A stretch of 64,000 nt of DNA from Cytobacillus sp. IB215665 (GCF_033963835.1 NZ_JAXBME010000004.1:124001-188000), one strand, 5' to 3'; shown: positions 26,565-37,554, counted from the first letter of the stretch. The notes: generated by a model from the sequence alone, not told the origin. Made by a program: numbers and translations.

Positions 26565-27893
26565 TTGGATAAGATCTACGTGTTAGATACAAATGTTTTA
26601 CTTCAAGACCCACATTCAATTTTTTCATTTGGAAATAATGAAGTTGTCATCCCAGCAGTTGTTTTAGAAGAAGTTGATTCAAAAAAACGCTATATGGATG
26701 AAGTTGGGAGAAATGCAAGACAAGTATCTAAGTTAGTGGATAGCTTTCGATTAAGTGGGAAACTACATGAAAAGATTTTATTAGAGAATGGTGGTGTTCT
26801 TAGAATTGAATTGAATCACCGTTCTTTTCAGCAACTACAAGATATTTTTGTCGAAAAAACAAATGATAATCGCATATTGGCAGTTGCCAAAAATTTATCA
26901 ATTGAGGAACAAAACAAAGAAAATGGCAGGTTAGTCATCCTAGTTAGTAAAGATGCTTTAGTTAGAGTAAAAGCGGATGTGTTGGGGTTAAATGCGGAAG
27001 ACTTTTTAAGTGATAGAGTAGTTGATATCGGTCATATTTACTCAGGCTTTACTGATTTATTTGCAAGCACCGAGGATTTTCAACAGTTTTATAATAAAGG
27101 TGATCTAACATTAGCTGAATATAGTAGTAATCAATTCTACCCAAACCAATTTATTATTATGAAGGACTCATCTGGTGGATCAGCATCTGCAGTTGGGATG
27201 ATTAATGAGAAAGAGCAAAAAATTAGCAAAATGGTATTTTTACAAGAACATGTCTGGGGGATTAAGCCTCGTAATGTTCAGCAGATGATGGCTTTAGAAT
27301 TATTGCTAAGAGAAGATATATCACTCGTTACATTAATTGGAAAAGCGGGGACAGGTAAGACGTTACTTACGTTAGCAGCGGGACTTTTACAAACAGAGGA
27401 TTTATGTATATATAAAAAATTATTAGTTGCAAGACCAATTGTACCTGTTGGCAAAGATATTGGTTTTCTACCTGGGGAAAAACAAGAGAAACTGCGACCG
27501 TGGATGCAGCCCATATATGATAATTTAGAATACTTATTTAATACAAAGAAACCTGGTGAATTAGATGCGATTCTTGCAGGGTTAGGATCAATTGAAGTGG
27601 AAGCACTAACTTATATACGTGGAAGAAGTATACCAGAACAGTTCATCATTATTGATGAAGCTCAAAATTTAACGAAGCATGAAATTAAAACAATTTTAAC
27701 AAGAGTAGGAGAAGGAAGTAAGATTGTACTTATGGGCGATCCTGAGCAAATAGATCATCCTTATTTGGATGAATACAATAATGGCTTAACTTATGTCGTA
27801 GAAAAGTTTAAAAATGAAAGAATTGCAGGGCATGTGAAACTTATAAAAGGAGAACGTTCAAAAATAGCGCAATTAGCAGCTGATATATTATGA
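26565..27893 (+). CDS. ylaK: PIN domain plus PhoH-like ATPase YlaK
   Basis: 442 residues in two domains: an N-terminal PIN nuclease domain (YVLDTNVLLQDPHSIF at the start, conserved acids in EEVD, DNRILAVA) to about residue 150, and a C-terminal PhoH-type ATPase with Walker A GKAGTGKT (259-266) and Walker B IIDEAQ (about 362-367). PhoH2-like proteins of this design act as RNA helicase/RNases; the Bacillus protein is not well studied. TTG start with GGGAGGCGGAGG immediately upstream. Confidence 0.93.
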   Translation: MDKIYVLDTNVLLQDPHSIFSFGNNEVVIPAVVLEEVDSKKRYMDEVGRNARQVSKLVDSFRLSGKLHEKILLENGGVLRIELNHRSFQQLQDIFVEKTNDNRILAVAKNLSIEEQNKENGRLVILVSKDALVRVKADVLGLNAEDFLSDRVVDIGHIYSGFTDLFASTEDFQQFYNKGDLTLAEYSSNQFYPNQFIIMKDSSGGSASAVGMINEKEQKISKMVFLQEHVWGIKPRNVQQMMALELLLREDISLVTLIGKAGTGKTLLTLAAGLLQTEDLCIYKKLLVARPIVPVGKDIGFLPGEKQEKLRPWMQPIYDNLEYLFNTKKPGELDAILAGLGSIEVEALTYIRGRSIPEQFIIIDEAQNLTKHEIKTILTRVGEGSKIVLMGDPEQIDHPYLDEYNNGLTYVVEKFKNERIAGHVKLIKGERSKIAQLAADIL

Positions 27894-27894
27894 A

Positions 27895-27923
27895 GGAGCA
27901 CCATCTATTTAAGATGGTGCTCC
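27895..27923 (+). terminator. Hairpin after ylaK
   Basis: GGAGCACCATCT/AGATGGTGCTCC perfect 12-bp stem with 5-base loop just after the stop; followed by AATTGTTT rather than a solid U tract. Confidence 0.75.
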
Positions 27924-28086
27924 AATTGTTTATAGCAATCATTTAGCCACTTTTTCTTTTGCTCTACGTGCATTTTTTCATGCTAGCTTGTTGATGATAT
28001 ATATGATTATCATCGTTACACAACAGCAAGAATGCTACGGACCCAATGTAAGACCTTGTGCTTCTCAATAAATGTCGGAAACAGTT

Positions 28087-28581
28087 TTATTTAACAATAA
28101 ACTTTCTTATATGTGTGATCGGCTTTTCCTCGTTAGACCCATCAGCAAAATATATATGTATTGGTCCATTATCTTTTAAAGGCTCTCCGTTGTTGGAAAA
28201 AGCTAAAATAGCATCTTCAGCTTGTGAGAGTGAGATTGTAATTGTTTCTGTGTGAGTAACTATATTCAATGATGTAGCATTTTGTAGCGGCTCAGCATTT
28301 TCTAAAAAATGTTTTAGTAAAATACCGAATGAACCAGTTAAAACTTTTTCCTTGTCAAATTTTTTTTCCGTTTGTAATGTAGGTGGTGAAATTGCCCCTT
28401 CGCGGATTTCACGTTCCCATTGTTTTGAGACATTTGTTACATTACTTTCTGACTTATCTGCCTCTTTATTTGAAGTAAAGAATGATTTTAAATCTATTCG
28501 TCTGTCATCAAATATCCATACTGCGGGATCAAGTGTGATGTTAAATGCTACATTGCCTTCTATCATTACAATTGATGTCAC
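28087..28581 (-). CDS. Bacillaceae conserved protein of unknown function
   Basis: 164-residue soluble protein. Pattern: GNVAFNITLDPAVWIFDDRRIDL near the N-terminus, SKQWEREIREGAISPP, FLENAEPLQNAT, and the ending GPIHIYFADGSNEEKPITHIRKFIV. I believe proteins of this kind occur in other bacilli in the yla region, sometimes labelled peptidyl-prolyl isomerase, but I see no isomerase motif. GTG 28581 has GAAAGG about nine bases upstream; the ATG seven codons further in is an alternative. Confidence 0.75.
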   Translation of the reverse strand: MTSIVMIEGNVAFNITLDPAVWIFDDRRIDLKSFFTSNKEADKSESNVTNVSKQWEREIREGAISPPTLQTEKKFDKEKVLTGSFGILLKHFLENAEPLQNATSLNIVTHTETITISLSQAEDAILAFSNNGEPLKDNGPIHIYFADGSNEEKPITHIRKFIVK

Positions 28582-28717
28582 TAGAATCAACCTTTCTACT
28601 TATTTCATTAGCAAAAGTATAGCGTGTTTTTAAATAATTGTCATCAGTACATCATGAATCGTTCAGACCTGGACAAGATAAAGATACACTAACAGTGAGA
28701 AACTAAGGAGAGATAGT

Positions 28718-29647
28718 ATGGCTTGTAAATCCGCTAGTGAATTAGAGCGAACTGTTAATGCAGCTAGAGAATGTATACAGTATGGAAATGTTGCAGCATA
28801 CATACCTGCGTTAGCTAAAGCTAATAAAGAAGATTTAGCTATAGCTCTATATTATCCTGATGGTACGTGCAATTCTGCTGGAGATGTGAATAAAAGGTTT
28901 ACATTGCAAAGTATATCAAAGGTTATTAGTTTAGCTTTAGCCTTAATGGAGCATGGAGAAAACTATGTTTTTTCTAAAGTGGGGATGGAGCCAACTGGTG
29001 ATCCCTTTCATTCAATTGCTAAGCTAGAAACAACAGTTCCTTCCAAGCCTTTAAATCCAATGATTAATGCAGGTGCTTTAGCCGTAACTAACATGATTAG
29101 TGGTAGCACAGCAAGTGAACAAATTAATAATTTTATATCATTTGTCCGTAAGCTTACAGGTGATGATCATATCTCCTTTTCATCTGAGGTTGCAGATTCA
29201 GAGTTTCATACAGCATATCTTAATCGGTCTTTAGGTTACTATATGAAAGAACATGGGATCATTAATGGAGATATTGAACAGTTATTGGATGTATACACTA
29301 AACAATGTGCAATAAATATTAATTGTACTGAATTAGCGAAAATAGCATTAGTTTTTGCGTTTGATGGCACCAATCCATGCACCGGAGAGAGAATCATTCC
29401 TGCACGCATAGCGAGAATATGTAAAACTTTTATGGTTACTTGTGGAATGTATAATGCATCTGGAGAGTTTGCAATCAAAATAGGCTTACCTGCGAAGAGT
29501 GGGGTTTCTGGAGGAATTCTTGCAGTATTACCGAATAAATTTGGAATTGGTATCTATGGACCATCTTTAGATGATAAAGGTAATAGCATTGCTGGACTAA
29601 AGATGCTAGAAATACTTTCCTCAACATTCAAGTTAAGTATATTTTAG
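28718..29647 (+). CDS. glsA: Glutaminase
   Basis: Hydrolyses glutamine to glutamate and ammonia. 309 residues, same length as B. subtilis GlsA2 (YlaM), which sits in this spot. Serine beta-lactamase-like fold with catalytic SISK (Ser65, Lys68), PSKPLNPMINAGALAV (Asn and Tyr region) and AKSGVSGGILAVLP near the C-terminus. AAGGAGAG before the ATG. No operon partner and no obvious terminator. Confidence 0.95.
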   Translation: MACKSASELERTVNAARECIQYGNVAAYIPALAKANKEDLAIALYYPDGTCNSAGDVNKRFTLQSISKVISLALALMEHGENYVFSKVGMEPTGDPFHSIAKLETTVPSKPLNPMINAGALAVTNMISGSTASEQINNFISFVRKLTGDDHISFSSEVADSEFHTAYLNRSLGYYMKEHGIINGDIEQLLDVYTKQCAININCTELAKIALVFAFDGTNPCTGERIIPARIARICKTFMVTCGMYNASGEFAIKIGLPAKSGVSGGILAVLPNKFGIGIYGPSLDDKGNSIAGLKMLEILSSTFKLSIF

Positions 29648-29743
29648 TATTGAATAATCGCTTTTTTCTTGCTTTTTTCCTTTTTTCACGGTAATATTTA
29701 TAGATAGGATTGGGGTAGTCGCTCGTGAACGGAGGGATTAATT

Positions 29744-30025
29744 TTGACGGCTGAAATTGCAACAAATGAACGTGAAAAAGCATACAGTCTCTTAAAAGCT
29801 GATGCTGCAAAAATATTGAAGTTAATAAAAGTTCAAATGGATAACTTAACGATGCCGCAGTGTCCATTATATGAAGAAGTACTAGATACGCAAATGTTTG
29901 GGTTATCTAGAGAAATAGATTTTGCAGTAAGATTAAGGCTTATAGAAGAACAACAGGGTAAAGAGTTGCTGGATCAATTAGAGAAGGAGCTTTCTTCCCT
30001 ACACGAAGCATCGACGAAAAAATAA
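29744..30025 (+). CDS. ylaN: YlaN (UPF0358), iron-homeostasis protein
   Basis: 93-residue helical protein, equal in length to B. subtilis YlaN. Pattern: [54 protein letters not shown]. Recent work on the family in B. subtilis and S. aureus shows it binds the Fur repressor and is needed under iron limitation. TTG start with GGAGGG before it. Terminator directly after. Confidence 0.94.
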   Translation: MTAEIATNEREKAYSLLKADAAKILKLIKVQMDNLTMPQCPLYEEVLDTQMFGLSREIDFAVRLRLIEEQQGKELLDQLEKELSSLHEASTKK

Positions 30026-30033
30026 TATGCATT

Positions 30034-30067
30034 AACTCAAACTATAATGATGGTTTGAGTTTTTTTG
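30034..30067 (+). terminator. Terminator of ylaN
   Basis: AACTCAAAC/GTTTGAGTT stem, 10-base loop, then TTTTTTG. Confidence 0.9.
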
Positions 30068-30187
30068 TAAACACTACATATCTTAGAATATTCAGTTTTT
30101 AACAAAACGTCAAAGGTTTTTCGTAGTTTAATGGAGAATAATAATTATAAAAGATTTTGTATTAATATGTAGTTAGGAAGAGGATAT

Positions 30188-31414
30188 ATGATAAAAAAAA
30201 TGTTCAAATCATATGATTATTCAATTGTAGTTGCTGTGTTGCTATTGAGTGTCTTTGGATTATTGATGATATATAGTTCCAGTACTGTTATATCGGTAAC
30301 AAGGTATGATGAATATACCGGTGGGCAAAGTGACTTTTTTTTTCAGCAACAAAAGAAATGGCTAATAATTGGCTTAATAGCATTTCTATCCACCATGATC
30401 TTTCCATATAAAGCCTATGCATCAAAAAAGATTCTTCAAGGTATTGTGTTAGGTATTATTGCCTTGTTAATATTTGTATTCTTTTTGGGTCACACAGCTG
30501 GTAATGCCCAAAGTTGGATAAAGCTAGGTATTATTCGATTACAACCATCAGAGTTTGCTAAGATGGCTGTCATTATATATCTAGCTGCAGCATATTCAAA
30601 AAAGCAATCATACATAAATCAATTTGATAGGGCAGTGTTGCCACCCATAATTTTTGTGGGATTTATTTGTATTTTGGTTGTTCTTCAGCCTGATATTGGG
30701 ACAGCTACTATAATTGCTATGATTGCGACCACAATAATTATGTCATCTGGTATGGGGATAAAAAATTTAATTAAACTAGGTATGTTAGCTCTAGCGGGCT
30801 TAATTTTAATTACACCTATATTCGTTATTTTCTCGAATCAGATTTTCACAGAAAAAAGGCTGGGGCGACTTTATGGTTATTTAGATCCGTTTGCAAATGA
30901 GGATATAGTTGGTGGTGGCTACCAGCTAGTTAATTCGTACATAGCTATAGGGTCCGGAGGTTTAAATGGTTTAGGCCTTGGAGAAAGTATTCAGAAGTTT
31001 GGTTATTTACCTGAATCTCATACAGACTTTATTATGGCTATTATCGCAGAAGAGTTAGGAATGTTTGGAGTTACCTTTGTGTTATTTTTATTATTGTTTA
31101 TTATCCTAAAGGGATTTCTTATTGCTCGAAAAAGCAACGATCCGTTTGGCAGTTTACTTGCTATTGGCATTTCGTCAATGATAGGTATTCAAACCTTCAT
31201 TAACTTAGGCGGGGTAACTGGCTTAATTCCGATTACAGGTGTTCCACTACCTTTTATTAGTTACGGTGGGTCATCATTTTTATTATTAATGATTTCAATG
31301 GGAATTCTAGTTAATATATCGATGTTTGTTAATCGTCAATTGGAAAAATCAAAAGAAATGAATGAGCAACCAATTAAGCACCAACAAACTTTCCGAAAAC
31401 CAATTTCATATTAA
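30188..31414 (+). CDS. ftsW: FtsW/RodA/SpoVE family peptidoglycan glycosyltransferase
   Basis: SEDS-family polymerase for septal peptidoglycan. 408 residues, about ten transmembrane segments. Conserved SEDS features: GLLMIYSSS near residue 25, LQPSEFAKMAVIIYLA, VVLQPDIGTA, PESHTDFIMAIIAEELG and TGVPLPFISYGGSS. Its location between ylaN and pyc is that of ftsW in B. subtilis. TTAGGAAGAGG before the ATG. Confidence 0.93.
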   Translation: MIKKMFKSYDYSIVVAVLLLSVFGLLMIYSSSTVISVTRYDEYTGGQSDFFFQQQKKWLIIGLIAFLSTMIFPYKAYASKKILQGIVLGIIALLIFVFFLGHTAGNAQSWIKLGIIRLQPSEFAKMAVIIYLAAAYSKKQSYINQFDRAVLPPIIFVGFICILVVLQPDIGTATIIAMIATTIIMSSGMGIKNLIKLGMLALAGLILITPIFVIFSNQIFTEKRLGRLYGYLDPFANEDIVGGGYQLVNSYIAIGSGGLNGLGLGESIQKFGYLPESHTDFIMAIIAEELGMFGVTFVLFLLLFIILKGFLIARKSNDPFGSLLAIGISSMIGIQTFINLGGVTGLIPITGVPLPFISYGGSSFLLLMISMGILVNISMFVNRQLEKSKEMNEQPIKHQQTFRKPISY

Positions 31415-31447
31415 GTCCATCGTATGTCACAATATGTGCTAACACTG

Positions 31448-31477
31448 TTGCACTATTTTTTCATAACTTATTATACT
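31448..31477 (+). promoter_or_regulatory. Candidate sigma-A promoter of pyc
   Basis: TTGCAC, 18-base spacer, TATACT; the pyc ATG follows 22 bases after the -10, so the leader would be very short. Confidence 0.55.
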
Positions 31478-31499
31478 TACACAGTCAAGGGGGAAAACA

Positions 31500-34400
31500 A
31501 TGAAAACAAATCGTCGCATCAAGAAACTACTAGTAGCAAATCGTGGAGAAATTGCGATCCGTGTATTTAGAGCTTGTACAGAACTAAACATTCGTACTGT
31601 AGCCATTTATTCAAAGGAAGATACTGGATCATTTCATCGATATAAAGCAGATGAAGCTTATCTTGTAGGTGAAGGAAAAAAACCAATTGACGCATATCTG
31701 GATATAGAAAACATTATTGAAATTGCAAAAACTAACAATATTGACGCAATTCACCCTGGATATGGATTTTTGTCTGAGAATATTAATTTTGCTAGGCGAT
31801 GTGAGGAAGAAGGGATTATATTTGTCGGGCCTCAATCGAAGCACTTAGATATGTTTGGAGACAAGGTAAAAGCAAGAGAGCAAGCTGTTTTAGCTGATAT
31901 TCCTGTTATCCCAGGTAGTGATGGTCCAGTTAATAGTGTTGAAGATGTGGAGTTATTTGGTGAAACCCATGGTTATCCAATTATCATTAAGGCTTCTTTA
32001 GGTGGTGGTGGACGTGGGATGAGAATTGTTCGCAGTGAAGCAGGAGTCAAAGAATCTTACGACCGTGCGAAATCTGAAGCGAAGGCTGCTTTTGGTAATG
32101 ATGAAGTATACGTAGAAAAACTGATAGAACTTCCAAAGCATATTGAAGTACAAATACTAGGGGATCATGAGGGTAATATTGTTCATTTGTTCGAACGGGA
32201 TTGTTCTGTACAGCGTCGCCATCAAAAGGTTGTAGAAATTGCACCTAGTATTAGTTTGTCAGAAAAGCTAAGAGATGATATTTGTCAGGCCGCTGTAAAA
32301 CTAATGAAGAATGTTGATTATATAAATGCTGGTACAGTTGAATTTCTAGTGTCGGGAGGAGAGTTCTATTTTATTGAAGTCAATCCTAGAGTGCAGGTTG
32401 AACATACAATAACTGAGATGATAACAGGTATTGATATTGTCCAATCGCAAATTCTTATAGCTGGGGGACAAGGGCTTCATAGTGATAAAGTAGGGATTCC
32501 TAGTCAAGAGCAAATTATTACTCATGGCTTTGCAATCCAATCTCGTGTTACAACGGAAGATCCATTAAATAACTTCATGCCAGATACAGGTAAGATTATG
32601 GCATATCGATCTGGCGGAGGATTTGGAGTGCGCCTAGATGCGGGTAATGGATTTCAAGGGGCGGTTATTACACCCCATTACGATTCACTCTTAGTCAAGC
32701 TATCAACGTGGGCTTTAACTTTTGAACAAGCTGCTGCAAAAATGGTTCGAAATTTAAGAGAATTTCGAATACGTGGTATAAAAACAAATATACCATTTTT
32801 AGAAAACGTAGTTAAACACCAAAAATTCCTGACAGGTGAATATGACACTTCATTTATAGATACGTCACCAGAATTATTTGTATTTCCGAAGCGAAAAGAT
32901 AGAGGAACTAAAATGCTTTCATATATTGGCACGGTGACTGTCAATGGTTTCCCAGGAGTAGAAAAAAGAAAGAAGCCAGTATTTGATAAACCTCTAATTC
33001 CTAAATTAAAGAACTCAGAACCAATGCCATCAGGTACAAAGCAAATTCTTAATGATTTTGGTGCTGACGGACTTGTTCATTGGATTCAAGAGCAAAAGCA
33101 AGTGTTACTCACAGATACCACTTTCCGTGATGCTCATCAATCTTTATTAGCAACAAGATTCCGTACAAATGATTTAAAGCAAGTTGCTGAACCAACGGCT
33201 CGCTTAATTCCTGATTTATTTTCAATGGAGATGTGGGGAGGAGCGACATTTGATGTGGCGTATCGGTTCTTGAAAGAAGATCCGTGGGAACGTTTATTAA
33301 CATTAAGAGAAAAAGTACCGAATGTACTATTTCAGATGCTACTCCGAGCATCAAATGCAGTTGGTTACAAAAATTATCCAGATAATGTAATACGTGAATT
33401 CGTAGAGAAGTCATCTCATGCAGGAATTGATGTTTTTAGAATATTTGATAGTCTAAACTGGGTAGAAGGAATGAGGCTTGCGATTGACTCAGTTCGTCAA
33501 AACGGCAAGATCGCCGAAGCAGCAATTTGCTATACAGGTGATATTACTGATCCAACTCGTACAAAGTATGATTTAACATATTATAAAAACCTTGCTAAAG
33601 AGTTAGAGCAATCAGGTGCACATATATTAGGCATTAAAGATATGGCAGGATTGTTAAAACCTCAGGCAGCCTATGAACTAATTTCATCCCTGAAAGAAAC
33701 AATTGATATTCCTATCCATTTACATACGCATGATACGAGTGGTAATGGAATTTTGATGTATTCAAAAGCAATAGATGCTGGGGTTGACATTGTAGATGTA
33801 GCTATGGGCTCAATGGCAGGATTAACGAGTCAACCTAGTGCAAGTACGCTATATTATGCATTAGAAGGATCTGACAGAATGCCAACAGCAGACATCAATG
33901 GTTTAGAACAGTTGTCTCAATATTGGGAAGGTGTCCGAAATTATTACCAAGATTTTGAAAGTGGGATGAAAGCTCCACATTCAGAAGTATATGTTCATGA
34001 AATGCCAGGTGGTCAATATAGTAATTTACAACAACAAGCTAAAGCTGTGGGACTTGGAGAAAGATGGGAAGAAGTCAAACGTATGTATCGAAGAGTAAAT
34101 GATATGTTTGGTGATATTGTTAAAGTTACCCCATCTTCTAAAGTTGTTGGTGATATGGCGCTGTATATGGTGCAAAATAACTTATCTGAAGAAGATGTAT
34201 ATGAACGAGGAGAAACGTTAGATTTCCCTGATTCTGTAGTTGAGTTGTTTTCTGGGTCATTAGGTCAGCCTTATGGTGGATTTCCGAAAGAATTACAACG
34301 CTTAATTCTAAAAGGACGTGAACCAATAACTGATAGACCGGGTGAACATATTGAGTCAGTTGATTTTTTTGCGATAAAAGAACAGCTATTCCATACATTA

Positions 34401-34946
34401 AATAGGCAAGTAACTGATTTTGACGCCATCGCATATGCATTATATCCAAAAGTGTTTATGGATTACATTAAAACAGGAGAACAGTTTGGCAATGTCTCAA
34501 AACTAGATACTCCAACATTTTTATACGGTATGCGCCTTGGCGAAGAAATTGAGGTAGAGATAGAACAAGGTAAAACTTTAATTGTCAAATTAGTTTCCAT
34601 CGGACAGCCACAAGCTGACGGAACTCGTATCGTTTATTTCGAGTTAAATGGTCAACCACGTGAGGTAATTATCAAAGATGAAAATGTAAAATCTACGGTT
34701 GCTACTAAATCAAAAATGGATAAAAACAATCCGAATCACCTCGGAGCCTCTATGCCTGGTACTGTTTTAAAAGTGTTAGTTGAAAAAGGGGAGAAAGTCA
34801 ATAAAGGTGACCATTTATTGATCACTGAAGCTATGAAGATGGAAACAACTGTACAAGCACCGTTTGCTGGTACAGTAACGGCTATACATGTATCATCTGG
34901 TGAAGCAATTCAAACAGAAGATTTATTAATTGAACTATCACAATAG
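31500..34946 (+). CDS. pyc: Pyruvate carboxylase
   Basis: Biotin enzyme that makes oxaloacetate from pyruvate, replenishing the TCA cycle. 1148 residues, the normal length, with domains in order: biotin carboxylase (1-455: RRIKKLLVANRGEIAIRVFR, ATP-grasp KASLGGGGRGMR, EVNPRVQVEHTITE), carboxyltransferase (about 535-810: DTTFRDAHQSLLATR, HLHTHDTSGNG), the linker domain and biotinyl carrier (EAMKME, Lys1113). AAGGGGG 5-6 bases before the ATG. It shares a double-hairpin terminator with the convergent ctaA gene. Confidence 0.98.
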   Translation: MKTNRRIKKLLVANRGEIAIRVFRACTELNIRTVAIYSKEDTGSFHRYKADEAYLVGEGKKPIDAYLDIENIIEIAKTNNIDAIHPGYGFLSENINFARRCEEEGIIFVGPQSKHLDMFGDKVKAREQAVLADIPVIPGSDGPVNSVEDVELFGETHGYPIIIKASLGGGGRGMRIVRSEAGVKESYDRAKSEAKAAFGNDEVYVEKLIELPKHIEVQILGDHEGNIVHLFERDCSVQRRHQKVVEIAPSISLSEKLRDDICQAAVKLMKNVDYINAGTVEFLVSGGEFYFIEVNPRVQVEHTITEMITGIDIVQSQILIAGGQGLHSDKVGIPSQEQIITHGFAIQSRVTTEDPLNNFMPDTGKIMAYRSGGGFGVRLDAGNGFQGAVITPHYDSLLVKLSTWALTFEQAAAKMVRNLREFRIRGIKTNIPFLENVVKHQKFLTGEYDTSFIDTSPELFVFPKRKDRGTKMLSYIGTVTVNGFPGVEKRKKPVFDKPLIPKLKNSEPMPSGTKQILNDFGADGLVHWIQEQKQVLLTDTTFRDAHQSLLATRFRTNDLKQVAEPTARLIPDLFSMEMWGGATFDVAYRFLKEDPWERLLTLREKVPNVLFQMLLRASNAVGYKNYPDNVIREFVEKSSHAGIDVFRIFDSLNWVEGMRLAIDSVRQNGKIAEAAICYTGDITDPTRTKYDLTYYKNLAKELEQSGAHILGIKDMAGLLKPQAAYELISSLKETIDIPIHLHTHDTSGNGILMYSKAIDAGVDIVDVAMGSMAGLTSQPSASTLYYALEGSDRMPTADINGLEQLSQYWEGVRNYYQDFESGMKAPHSEVYVHEMPGGQYSNLQQQAKAVGLGERWEEVKRMYRRVNDMFGDIVKVTPSSKVVGDMALYMVQNNLSEEDVYERGETLDFPDSVVELFSGSLGQPYGGFPKELQRLILKGREPITDRPGEHIESVDFFAIKEQLFHTLNRQVTDFDAIAYALYPKVFMDYIKTGEQFGNVSKLDTPTFLYGMRLGEEIEVEIEQGKTLIVKLVSIGQPQADGTRIVYFELNGQPREVIIKDENVKSTVATKSKMDKNNPNHLGASMPGTVLKVLVEKGEKVNKGDHLLITEAMKMETTVQAPFAGTVTAIHVSSGEAIQTEDLLIELSQ

Positions 34947-34966
34947 CTATGTAACATTAATAAAAC

Positions 34967-35057
34967 AAAAGGGTCTGACTTTACGCTATCATAGTGCATA
35001 TAAGACTTCTCCTAGTCTTATATGCAGAAATGTAGGTGTTTAGTCAGACCTTTTTTA
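34967..35057. terminator. Nested double hairpin between pyc and ctaA
   Basis: Outer arms AAAAGGGTCTGACT and AGTCAGACCTTTTTT enclose an inner perfect hairpin (TGCATATAAGACT/AGTCTTATATGCA). Both arms end in A or T tracts, so termination works for both converging genes. Confidence 0.88.
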
Positions 35058-35072
35058 AACTCTAATAAATAT

Positions 35073-35999
35073 TTAATCTTTTACTTGTAGCTTCTCATTC
35101 CTGGTACTTCTAGATGCTAATAAAACTAAATAACTTAATACACCGAATAAACATGAGATAAATAATGCATGTAATAATGCAACTATCAAATTTAATTTAC
35201 TAAATATGATGATGGCACCAGTGATAACTTGTAATATTACGAGTGTGCAAGCGATAACCCATCCCCATGTAATAACTCGTTGGTGTTTATGATGTTTTAA
35301 TGCCCTCATTGTAATAAAGATAATCCAAATGAAGATTATTCCTGCTGCAAACCTGTGGCCCATTTGTATCCATTCATGGCTCGTCGTAGGCAACCCCCAG
35401 GCATTATTATTATTGCACAATGGCCAATCTTTACAGACTAGGCTTGCGCTTTTATGTCGGACTAATGCTCCAGAATATACTACTAAATAACTATAAATCG
35501 TTACTGCATATATATGCCATTTCATTTTAGATGCGATGACTATTTTTTCAGCATCAAACTTTTTATCAACTTCAAAGATGAGCAATGTTAACAATAGAAC
35601 CGAAGCAAAAGAAATTAATGATATACCGAAGTGTAAGGCTAATACAAATGATGATTGTCCCCACATGACAGCAGCTGCACCAATTAAAGCTTGCATTAAT
35701 AAGAATACAAATGAAATAATAGCTAAAGGCTTCGTTTCTCTTATATGCCCAATCGTTCTCCATGACCAAATAGAGAGGATTAGAACCATTATTCCTACTG
35801 TGCCTGAGACGACACGATGACTTAATTCGATGACTTTTTCAGGTGAAATATTACTAGGGATTACTTCGCCTTCACATAAAGGCCATGATTTTCCGCACCC
35901 CATACCTGAATCTGTTTTTGTTACAAGGGCACCTCCTATTAATATAAAGAGCATACCGATGGTCGTTAAGACCGCAAATAATTTTAATCTTTTGTTCAC
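35073..35999 (-). CDS. ctaA: Heme A synthase
   Basis: Membrane enzyme converting heme O to heme A for the caa3 oxidase. 308 residues, eight predicted helices. The two extracellular Cys pairs typical of the Bacillus type are present: GCGKSWPLC in loop 1 and VCKDWPLC in the third loop; conserved His residues lie in LSHRVVSG and [11 protein letters not shown] 35999 is chosen over upstream codons because GAAGGTG lies 5 bases before it. Divergent from ctaB, as in B. subtilis. Confidence 0.95.
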   Translation of the reverse strand: MNKRLKLFAVLTTIGMLFILIGGALVTKTDSGMGCGKSWPLCEGEVIPSNISPEKVIELSHRVVSGTVGIMVLILSIWSWRTIGHIRETKPLAIISFVFLLMQALIGAAAVMWGQSSFVLALHFGISLISFASVLLLTLLIFEVDKKFDAEKIVIASKMKWHIYAVTIYSYLVVYSGALVRHKSASLVCKDWPLCNNNNAWGLPTTSHEWIQMGHRFAAGIIFIWIIFITMRALKHHKHQRVITWGWVIACTLVILQVITGAIIIFSKLNLIVALLHALFISCLFGVLSYLVLLASRSTRNEKLQVKD

Positions 36000-36621
36000 T
36001 ATATCACCTTCATATGTAAGAAATGAAATAACAGTCACTTAAGCAAATAACCAAACTTTATGATAGCGAAAATACGTATAAATAGCAAAGGAAAAATGCA
36101 TAGTAATATTTCTGACATGTGGGATGTATAATAATGAAAATAGTCAAATTATATATTAAAAAAGTTTTTGCTCATATCCTTTCATGAAAAGAGTGTTTGA
36201 TCTTGTTGTATCAGAGGAAAGGTAATTGTTAATGAAATAGGGACATATAAAGTTTGTTAAACCCTACACACATAGTGTTTATAATAGCTTTTATGTAAAT
36301 AATATGGATAAAATAACACAAATTTGTGAACGAATTACTAATTTTTTTGGCTTGAATTATAATGGACAAAAAAAAAACAAAATTTATTCAAAAAAAATTC
36401 ACAAAACCATCTCGAAATGTGATTTAATATACAGTGATACTATTTGGCTGACTCAAAGTTGAGCATAAACAGTTAATAAATTCACACTACGTATTTAAAT
36501 CTGTTCTAAGTAATACTACATAACAGTTAAAATGCTTTGATTTTACTAGAATTGAGCATCATATTATTATACTGAAGTGAAAAGTAATACTATTAGAAAT
36601 TAACCGAAGGGGGGAATTTGA
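36000..36621. other. Long divergent control region between ctaA and ctaB
   Basis: 620 bases with no convincing ORF and A/T above the local average, including an A-rich block at about 36366-36402. It must hold both cta promoters. A TATAAT lies at 36279-36284 without a good -35, and another -10-like TATACT at about 36571. In B. subtilis this interval binds ResD; I cannot point to a specific site. Confidence 0.5.
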
Positions 36622-37554
36622 ATGTCTAATACGAGGACGCTGGACGAAACAAATATGTTGGAGCAAAGCACTCAACATCATTTACACGAGACAAGCGTTT
36701 GGAAGGACTTTCTTGCTCTAATTAAAATAGGGATTGTTAATTCTAATTTAATTACGACATTTACCGGATTATGGCTCGCCATGTATTTTTCAGGTGTAGG
36801 TTTTTTCGAAAATATAGATGTTGTTCTTTTAACTTTAATTGGATCAGCACTAATTATTGCAGGTTCTTGTAGTCTAAATAATTATATTGACCGAGATATA
36901 GATCATTTAATGGATAGAACGAAACAAAGACCTACTGTGACGGGTAAAGTTCAACCATCACAAGTGTTAGCTTTAGGTCTGTTGTTGACAGTAATTGGCA
37001 CAGGGATATTAGCGTTTACAACAATAACTGCTGCTGTTATTGGGTTAATCGGTATTATCTCATACGTTATTTTATATACGATGTGGTCAAAAAGACTTTA
37101 TACTTTAAATACAGTAATTGGAAGTATTTCTGGAGCAGTACCGCCATTAATCGGCTGGGCTGCAATAGATGCTAATTTACATAGTGTTGCTTGGATTTTA
37201 TTTATTATCATGTTTGTATGGCAACCGCCACATTTTCTGGCGCTTGCAATGAAACGTGTGGAAGAGTATAGAGCCGCAGGAATTCCAATGCTCCCTGTTG
37301 TTCATGGATTTGCAATCACCAAGCGACAAATGGTTGTTTGGGTTGCATGTCTATTGCCATTACCATTTTATTTATTTGCATTAGGAATCCCGTTTTTAAT
37401 TTTAGCTACTGTTCTCAATATAGGATGGTTGGTTTTAGGGTTAGCAGGTTTTAAAATGCAAGATGATGTGAAATGGGCACGCTTAATGTTTGTATACTCA
37501 CTTAACTATTTGACCATTCTGTTTGTAGCAATGGTTGTCGTGACAATTATATAA
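36622..37554 (+). CDS. ctaB: Heme O synthase (protoheme IX farnesyltransferase)
   Basis: UbiA-family prenyltransferase that farnesylates heme B. 310 residues, nine or so helices. Metal/diphosphate motif [19 protein letters not shown] (about residues 88-106) and a second aspartate-rich region. First gene of ctaBCDEFG. The ATG is preceded by GAAGGGGGGAA. Confidence 0.95.
   Translation: MSNTRTLDETNMLEQSTQHHLHETSVWKDFLALIKIGIVNSNLITTFTGLWLAMYFSGVGFFENIDVVLLTLIGSALIIAGSCSLNNYIDRDIDHLMDRTKQRPTVTGKVQPSQVLALGLLLTVIGTGILAFTTITAAVIGLIGIISYVILYTMWSKRLYTLNTVIGSISGAVPPLIGWAAIDANLHSVAWILFIIMFVWQPPHFLALAMKRVEEYRAAGIPMLPVVHGFAITKRQMVVWVACLLPLPFYLFALGIPFLILATVLNIGWLVLGLAGFKMQDDVKWARLMFVYSLNYLTILFVAMVVVTII

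Noticed and set aside
28058-28633. Plus-strand ORFs opposite the 164-residue protein gene
   Set aside because: Antisense shadows; the minus-strand frame has a ribosome site and conserved-looking sequence.
36366-36402. A-rich tract as an origin-like or curved-DNA element
   Set aside because: A/T-rich runs are common here; no repeated boxes or DnaA-type sites accompany it.
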